From Ilumatobacter fluminis (GTDB lineage: Bacteria > Actinomycetota > Acidimicrobiia > Acidimicrobiales > Ilumatobacteraceae): DNA of 64,000 bases. The position numbers and the translations under genes are program-made. Shown here one piece after another: positions 59,035 to 64,000 of the stretch. Position 1 is the stretch's first letter. The number at the start of each line of letters is the position of its first letter. The stretch spans positions 4,496,001-4,560,000 of the forward strand of contig NZ_SOAU01000001.1 in NCBI RefSeq assembly GCF_004364865.1, given 5' to 3'. The notes beneath the pieces are model-generated. The model was not told the DNA's origin and searched no databases. It saw only the letters and a list, made by a program, of their open reading frames with translations.

Positions 59035-60597
59035 TCAGCCTTCGTAGCTGCCACCCTGACCTTCGAGGTCGACGAAGTCACCGGCGTTCACGAAGGTGAG
59101 TCCACCGTCCTGAACCTGGACCTCCTGGATCTGCGCAGCCTCGGTCCAGTAGGCGTCGTTGACGCCGTCGGTCTGGAGGGTGCCGCCCAGCAGCAGGTCG
59201 TTGGTGAAGTCGCCGTTCCACACAGCAGCCATCAGGTTGACCCGGTTCAGGCCACCCGGCATGGACGCTGCCGAACGCAACACGTCCTCCACGAACTGGC
59301 CGTAGAGCACGCCCGTCGAGTACGAACCGTCCGCACAGCTCACCCCGCCGTAGTCGGCGAGGATCTGCTCCGTCTCCTGGATCGCGGGATCGTCGGCGTA
59401 CGCCGGGTCACCACAGACCTTGTTGGAGTTGGTCATGCGCACGCCGGCACCTTCGTCGGCCAGCAGGCCGGCAGCATCCTGCACGGGAGCGAAGAAGCTC
59501 GACAGGTTGTTGCAGGTGTACGACATGAAGTAGCGCGGACGCCAGTCCGAAGCAGCCACGGCACCGACGGTCTGCGGGCAGAACGCCGCCGTCGTACCGG
59601 CCAGGAACACCTGTGCATCGGACGAGATGAGCGTCGTCATCTCGTTCTGCACCGAGTCGGCGGCCGGGTCGTGCAAGGCCTCTTCGACGACGTCGAGCGA
59701 GGCGCAGGCCTCACTGTTGTCCATCGTGTTCTTGTACGTCGTGCCGAAGTCGTTGTTCATGTACAACGCCGCGACGGTCGCACCCTCGCCGAACTCGTCG
59801 ATGATGGCGCCACACCAGATCTCGGTCTCGGTGACGTAGTTGAGGATGTTGCCGATCGTCCACGGGTAGTTCGCCGGGTCGCCCCACAGGGGGAAGCCCG
59901 TCGAGTTGAACAGCTGCGGCACGCAGTTCTCGTCGGTGATCGGACGGATCGCGAAGTTGACCGGCGTACCGATCGAGTGCACGAACGCGAAGATGTCTTC
60001 GGTGTCGATCATCTCTTCGACGTTGGCCACGGCACGGCCGGCTTCGTAGCCGTCGTCCTTGGTGACCAGAACGATTTCCTTGCCCTCGATCGGGTCGGTC
60101 TCGTTCACGTAGTCGAAGTACATCTGCATGCCCTCGCCGATGGCGCCGAACGCAGCGAGCGCACCCGACTGCGGCAGCGTCTGACCGACGCGGATCTCGT
60201 CACCCTCGACGCCCTGGAGCGGGTTCCAGTCGTCGGGACACTCGGGCAGGTTGAGCACGGTGCCCGCAGCGACTTCGACTTCGCCCTCGAGCGGCAGCTC
60301 TTCCATGTCGGACATGTCGTCGTCGCCTTCGTCCATGTCGGAGTCGTCACCCTCGTCCATGTCGGAATCGTCGCCTTCGTCCATGTCGGAGTCGTCGCCT
60401 TCGTCCATGTCGGAATCGTCGGCGGGCTCCTCGGCAGGCTCCTCGCTGTCGTCAGCAGGCTCCTCCGCGGGCTCCTCAGCGGGTTCTTCGGTCGAGTCGT
60501 CCCCGCTGTCTTCGTCGTCGTCCCCACCGCACGCAGCGGCGACGAGCGAGAGCGACAGCACGGCAGCGGCAAACCGCATCCCCTTGCGCTTGCTCAT
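59035..60597 (-). CDS. Branched-chain amino-acid-type ABC substrate-binding lipoprotein (paralog 1)
   Basis: 520 residues from the ATG at 60597 (AAGGGGG upstream). Lipoprotein signal MSKRKGMRFAAAVLSLSLVAAAC, then an acidic linker of about 100 residues that includes four tandem D-S-D-M-D-E-G-D units, then Peripla_BP_6 (DEIRVGQTLPQSGALAAFGA; DDGYEAGRAVANVEEMID; FVHSIGTPVNFAIRP). It follows the permease genes, so it is the primary receptor of this importer. Confidence 0.92.
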   Translation of the reverse strand: MSKRKGMRFAAAVLSLSLVAAACGGDDDEDSGDDSTEEPAEEPAEEPADDSEEPAEEPADDSDMDEGDDSDMDEGDDSDMDEGDDSDMDEGDDDMSDMEELPLEGEVEVAAGTVLNLPECPDDWNPLQGVEGDEIRVGQTLPQSGALAAFGAIGEGMQMYFDYVNETDPIEGKEIVLVTKDDGYEAGRAVANVEEMIDTEDIFAFVHSIGTPVNFAIRPITDENCVPQLFNSTGFPLWGDPANYPWTIGNILNYVTETEIWCGAIIDEFGEGATVAALYMNNDFGTTYKNTMDNSEACASLDVVEEALHDPAADSVQNEMTTLISSDAQVFLAGTTAAFCPQTVGAVAASDWRPRYFMSYTCNNLSSFFAPVQDAAGLLADEGAGVRMTNSNKVCGDPAYADDPAIQETEQILADYGGVSCADGSYSTGVLYGQFVEDVLRSAASMPGGLNRVNLMAAVWNGDFTNDLLLGGTLQTDGVNDAYWTEAAQIQEVQVQDGGLTFVNAGDFVDLEGQGGSYEG

Positions 60598-60628
60598 GTA
60601 TTTCCCCCTTGGGTTGTGGTTGTTGGTT

Positions 60629-60727
60629 GCGACCGCCGGAGCGGTCGCTGGTTGTGAAGACCGGTGGCCCCATTGCCCACCGGCCGTGTTCACATCTGTC
60701 GGGTCGAGGTGCCCCCGCACCCCGACC
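60629..60727 (-). promoter_or_regulatory. Three consecutive hairpins between livM and the binding-protein gene
   Basis: 60702-60727 (11-bp stem with one mismatch, GGTCGaGGTGC/GCACCcCGACC), 60661-60683 (CCGGTGG/CCACCGG) and 60629-60648 (perfect GCGACCGC-CGGA-GCGGTCGC). Such intercistronic structure usually sets different mRNA levels for permease and binding protein. Confidence 0.6.
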
Positions 60728-60732
60728 GTCGA

Positions 60733-62022
60733 TCATTCGTCGGTCGAGCCTCCATCCGACGGGCCGGAGTGCACCAGCTCGTCGTCGCTCTCGGACGACA
60801 ACATAGCCTCGCCGGCGGTCGTGGCACCGGCGGTCGCCGCAGCGAACGCGGCAGGCACCGAGCCGTCGGGTGGGCGAGGCACGACCTGCACGAACCGGGC
60901 CCGCAGCTTGCGGAAGCCGGCGACGATGCCGCCCGGCAGGACGAAGGTCAGGATGATCAGCATCAGGCCGAGCAGGAAGCCGCCGGTCGGGCCCTGCAGC
61001 CAGCGTTGCGGCACGAACGCCGCCGATTCGGTGGAGGCCGCCCAGTCGGGGATCAGCACCACCACCAGACCGCCGACCACGGCACCTGACAAGGTGCCGA
61101 CACCGCCGACCACCAGGCCGACGATGAGGTTGATCGCGAGCAGCTGCGTGAAGTCGTCCGGCGAGGCGATGCCGACCTCCATCACGTAGAGCGTGCCGGC
61201 CACACCACCGAGCGCCGACGACACACCGAAGGCGAGCGTCTTCGTCATGGCGAGATCGACACCCGACACGGCAGCACCGGTCTCGTTGTCGCGGATGGCA
61301 CGCATCGCACGACCGGGCCGGCTCTTCACCAGGTTGTTCACGAGCCAGAAGCAGATCGCGGCGACGATCGAGAAGATCAGGAACTTCCACATGCGGTCGG
61401 CCTCACGGCTCGACAGGTCGCCCTCACCGAAGTACTGGCCGAAGAACGGGATCTGCTGCAGTGCGCCGGCGATGCCGTCGAAGATGCTGGCCGCCCAGTC
61501 GGGAGCCTCCAGCTTCGACTCGGCGGTCGACTTGCCGCCCGAACCACCCGTCTTGTCGGACAGGGAGTCGAGCTTCACGATCGACGGGAACACCGCAGCC
61601 ATGCCCAACGTGACGAGGGCCAGGTACAGGCCCTTGATTCTCAAGGCGGGCAGACCCAGGATCATGCCGATCAGGAAGCACGCCGGGATCACCACCACCA
61701 GGGTCAGCAGATACGGCCACTGATGATCGGCCACCAGCCAGGCGGTCAGGTAGGCGCCGGAACCGACGAAGAAGCTCTGACCGAGTGCGACCTGGCCGGT
61801 GAAACCGACCACGCACTGCAGACCGAGGATCGCCACGGCGAACGCCACCGCCTTGCTGAGGCGGATCATCGAGATGTTGTACTTGTTGCCACCGATCTCG
61901 ATGAACCCGGTGTCGACGTAGGCGAACGCCACCAGGATCACGAGCAGGATGAACAGGCCCCAGGTGCCGTACTTCCAGATCTTGTGCTGGGAGGTGCCGG
62001 CGAGGATGTACTTGGTCGCCAT
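60733..62022 (-). CDS. livM: Branched-chain amino-acid ABC transporter permease LivM-type
   Basis: 429 residues. About ten membrane segments. Family motif block AVAILGLQCVVGFTGQVALGQSFFVGSGAYLTAW near residues 55-90, the EAA-like loop with AIRDNETGAAVSGVDLAMTK, and AFGVSSALGGVAGTLYV. An additional cytoplasmic insert (residues about 135-175, KTGGSGGKSTAESKLEAPDW) and a C-terminal acidic tail (SSESDDELVHSGPS) make it longer than typical LivM. It starts 3 bp after the livH stop. Confidence 0.93.
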   Translation of the reverse strand: MATKYILAGTSQHKIWKYGTWGLFILLVILVAFAYVDTGFIEIGGNKYNISMIRLSKAVAFAVAILGLQCVVGFTGQVALGQSFFVGSGAYLTAWLVADHQWPYLLTLVVVIPACFLIGMILGLPALRIKGLYLALVTLGMAAVFPSIVKLDSLSDKTGGSGGKSTAESKLEAPDWAASIFDGIAGALQQIPFFGQYFGEGDLSSREADRMWKFLIFSIVAAICFWLVNNLVKSRPGRAMRAIRDNETGAAVSGVDLAMTKTLAFGVSSALGGVAGTLYVMEVGIASPDDFTQLLAINLIVGLVVGGVGTLSGAVVGGLVVVLIPDWAASTESAAFVPQRWLQGPTGGFLLGLMLIILTFVLPGGIVAGFRKLRARFVQVVPRPPDGSVPAAFAAATAGATTAGEAMLSSESDDELVHSGPSDGGSTDE

Positions 62023-62025
62023 TGG

Positions 62026-62916
62026 TCAGACCCTTTCCACCGACGCCGTACCGAAGAGGCCGGCTGGCTTGAACAAGAGGATGATCAGCAGCACCACCAC
62101 GGCGGCGGCGAGGCTCATCTCGGTCGGGATGAAATCGAGGTACTGCACGAGCAGCGACTGCACGAACCCGATTGCCAGGCCGCCGACGAGGGCGCCCCAG
62201 ATGCTGTCGAGACCACCGAGGGCGGCCGCCGACGAGGCGAAGATCAGCACACGAAGCATGACCGACGGTTCGAGTGACAGCAGCGGGTTCGACACGTAGA
62301 CGCAGGCGCCGAGCGTGCCGACGGCGGCGGCGAGCGCCCAACCGAACTGCAGCGTGGAGCCGACCTTGATGCCGACCAACTCACTCGACTCGAGGTTCGA
62401 CGACACCGAACGGAAGGCGAGGCCGACCTTCGACTTGTTGAGCAGCACCGTCAGCAAGAAGATGACGAGCACCGTCAGGCCGATCGTGAACACGGCGTAC
62501 CACGACAGGCCGCGGCTGCCGATGTTCAGGGCGTTCCCCGACGGGAACAGCTCCGGATACTGGCGTGGGTCGAAGCGCCAGATGATGCCGGCCAACGCGT
62601 TGATCAGCAGGAACAAGCCGAGCGTGATAATGACGAGCGGCAGGTGATCCTTCGGGTCGAACGGGCGGATGAGGGTCCGCTCGACACCGGCGGCGAGCAC
62701 CGCCGTGATCAGCATCGCCAGTACCACCGCACCCCACATCGGGACGCCCCAATACCAGAGCTGCAGCGAGATGAAGGCGCCGAGCATGGCCAACTCGCCC
62801 TGGGCGAAGTTGATCAGCGTCGTCGCTTTGAAGATGAGCACCAGTGCGACGGCGATGAGCGCATAGGCGGAGCCGTTGGCCAAGCCGTCGAACAGGCGTT
62901 GCAGGAACAAATCCAT
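62026..62916 (-). CDS. livH: Branched-chain amino-acid ABC transporter permease LivH-type
   Basis: 296 residues. Eight membrane segments, the LivH opening LFDGLANGSAYALIAVALVL and INFAQGELAMLGAFI, the EAA loop AFRSVSSNLESSELVGIKVG, and the C-terminal GALVGGLAIGFVQSLLVQYL. Pairs with LivM to form the channel. It lies 4 bp after livF. Confidence 0.95.
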   Translation of the reverse strand: MDLFLQRLFDGLANGSAYALIAVALVLIFKATTLINFAQGELAMLGAFISLQLWYWGVPMWGAVVLAMLITAVLAAGVERTLIRPFDPKDHLPLVIITLGLFLLINALAGIIWRFDPRQYPELFPSGNALNIGSRGLSWYAVFTIGLTVLVIFLLTVLLNKSKVGLAFRSVSSNLESSELVGIKVGSTLQFGWALAAAVGTLGACVYVSNPLLSLEPSVMLRVLIFASSAAALGGLDSIWGALVGGLAIGFVQSLLVQYLDFIPTEMSLAAAVVVLLIILLFKPAGLFGTASVERV

Positions 62917-62920
62917 GTGG

Positions 62921-63634
62921 TCAGACCCCCAGGTACGCGCGCCGGATGGCGTCGTCGTGCATCAAATCGTCGGCCGATCCCTGGATCGCGATCTGGCCGG
63001 CTTCGAGGACGTAGCCGCGATGGGCGATGCCCAACGCGAGCTGTGCGTTCTGCTCGACGACGAGCAGCGTGGTGCCGGTGTCGCGGTTCAGCTCACCGAA
63101 GCGCTGGAACAGGTCTTGCACCAGGAACGGTGCCAGACCGAGCGACGGCTCGTCGAGCAACACCATGCGAGGGCGGCTCATGAGCGCCCGGGCGACGGCG
63201 AGCATCTGCTGCTCACCACCCGACAGCGAACCGGCCGTCTGGTTCCGCCGGTTCTTGAGCACCGGGTAGACCTCGTACCACTTCTCGATGTCGGCGTCGA
63301 TCTCGTTGTCGTTGCGGATGTACGCACCGACGTGGAGGTTGTCTTCGACCGAGAGCTCGGGGAACGTGCCACGACCCTGCGGGATGTGGGCGATGCCCTT
63401 GCGCACGATGTTGGGCGGCGGCTGGCCGACCAGCTCTTCGCCTTCGAACTTGACCGAACCGGCGGTGTCGATCATGCCGGAGAGGGCTCGCAGGGTGGTC
63501 GTCTTGCCGGCGCCGTTGGCACCGAGGATGACGACGACCTCGCCCTCGTTGACGTGGAAATCGATGCCCCGCAGAACCGAGACCGGGCCGTAGCCGGCCG
63601 TCAGGTTGGAGACGTCGAGCATTCGTTCGCTCAT
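62921..63634 (-). CDS. livF: ABC transporter ATPase LivF-type
   Basis: 237 residues. Walker A GANGAGKTTT, Q-loop IPQGRGTFPELSVEDNL, signature LSGGEQQMLAVARAL, Walker B MVLLDEPSLGLAP, H-loop switch VEQNAQLAL. Typical LivF length. Its start overlaps the livG stop by 4 bp. Confidence 0.96.
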   Translation of the reverse strand: MSERMLDVSNLTAGYGPVSVLRGIDFHVNEGEVVVILGANGAGKTTTLRALSGMIDTAGSVKFEGEELVGQPPPNIVRKGIAHIPQGRGTFPELSVEDNLHVGAYIRNDNEIDADIEKWYEVYPVLKNRRNQTAGSLSGGEQQMLAVARALMSRPRMVLLDEPSLGLAPFLVQDLFQRFGELNRDTGTTLLVVEQNAQLALGIAHRGYVLEAGQIAIQGSADDLMHDDAIRRAYLGV

Positions 63635-64000
63635 GCGGGAGCTCCCAGGTAGGCCTCGATCACGTCGGGGTTCTGCTGCACTTCCTTCGGCAGGCCTTCG
63701 GCGATCTTCTGACCGAAGTTCAACACGACGAGCTTCTCGGAGATGCTCATCACCATGCCCATGTGGTGCTCGACGAGGAGGATCGTCAGGTCGAACTCGC
63801 TGCGGATCCGGCTGATGAGGTCGGACAGCTCACCGACCTCGGAATGGGTCAGGCCGGTCGCCGGCTCGTCGAGCATGAGCAGCTTCGGGTGGCCGATCAG
63901 GCAGCGGGCCAACTCGATGCGCTTCATCGTGCCGTACGGCAGGCCGGCGCACGCCTGGAAGGCGACGTCGTGCAGGCCGAGCTGACCGAGGATGTCCCAC
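63631..64000 (-). CDS. livG: ABC transporter ATPase LivG-type, N-terminus beyond right edge
   Basis: The visible C-terminal 122 residues begin with WDILGQLGLHDVAFQACAGL and continue with PYGTMKRIELARCLIGHP (the LivG variant of the signature motif), Walker B LLMLDEPATGLTHSE and the H-loop VEHHMGMVMSI, ending IEAYLGAPA. LivG proteins close with this block, so the C-terminus is complete. It is translationally coupled to livF. Confidence 0.93.
   Translation of the reverse strand, partial: WDILGQLGLHDVAFQACAGLPYGTMKRIELARCLIGHPKLLMLDEPATGLTHSEVGELSDLISRIRSEFDLTILLVEHHMGMVMSISEKLVVLNFGQKIAEGLPKEVQQNPDVIEAYLGAPA

Overview
The window is high-GC DNA from an actinobacterium. The best guess is class Acidimicrobiia (Ilumatobacter-like). 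The basis is the gene set: a conservon-type kinase/Roadblock/DUF742/GTPase operon, a monoderm type IV pilus set, very large secreted Fn3/malectin/carboxypeptidase-regulatory-like proteins, and several starts that look leaderless. The genus is an inference; no rRNA or tRNA gene is visible.

Layout. (1) 1-18.4 kb, minus strand: two giant secreted proteins. The first runs off the left edge (over 3,770 residues seen). The second (2,176 residues) holds three copies, identical by eye, of a 615-bp unit. (2) 18.6-25.2 kb: a small membrane protein, a low-molecular-weight tyrosine phosphatase, a LytR_C-domain protein, a small wall-anchored Ig-like protein, a DUF4012 membrane protein and a Wzc-like tyrosine autokinase. 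(3) 25.4-38.2 kb: an exopolysaccharide/surface-glycan cluster with an ABC flippase-like exporter, two pyruvyltransferases, GT2/GT4/GT26 glycosyltransferases, a Wzy-like polymerase, GDP-mannose dehydratase, GDP-fucose synthase and a PglC-like phosphoglycosyl transferase. The part from 23.6 to about 35 kb looks lower in GC than its surroundings. (4) 38.5-49.9 kb: type IV pilus genes (two pilins, PilT, PilD, PilC, PilB) interleaved with a GT-C-like membrane protein, a second O-antigen-ligase-like protein, a coiled-coil protein and a DUF429 protein. (5) 49.9-55.9 kb: a coiled-coil protein, then divergently a complete conservon. (6) 55.9-57.0 kb: a REP-associated tyrosine transposase (RAYT) flanked by arrays of its palindromic repeats. 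(7) 57.1-64 kb: a branched-chain amino-acid-type ABC importer (LivG partial, LivF, LivH, LivM) with two paralogous binding lipoproteins.

The most distinctive signal is a dispersed family of REP-like imperfect palindromes in two related subfamilies (outer arms GGGTCAGGTG and GGGTCGGGTG). They recur at nine places, are concentrated around the RAYT, form mirrored half-repeat arrays, supply the RAYT stop codon, and in one case lie in frame inside the conservon kinase gene. The second theme is a cell-surface module: type IV pili, exopolysaccharide and a small-GTPase conservon side by side, which suggests (inference) coordinated control of surface motility or adhesion.
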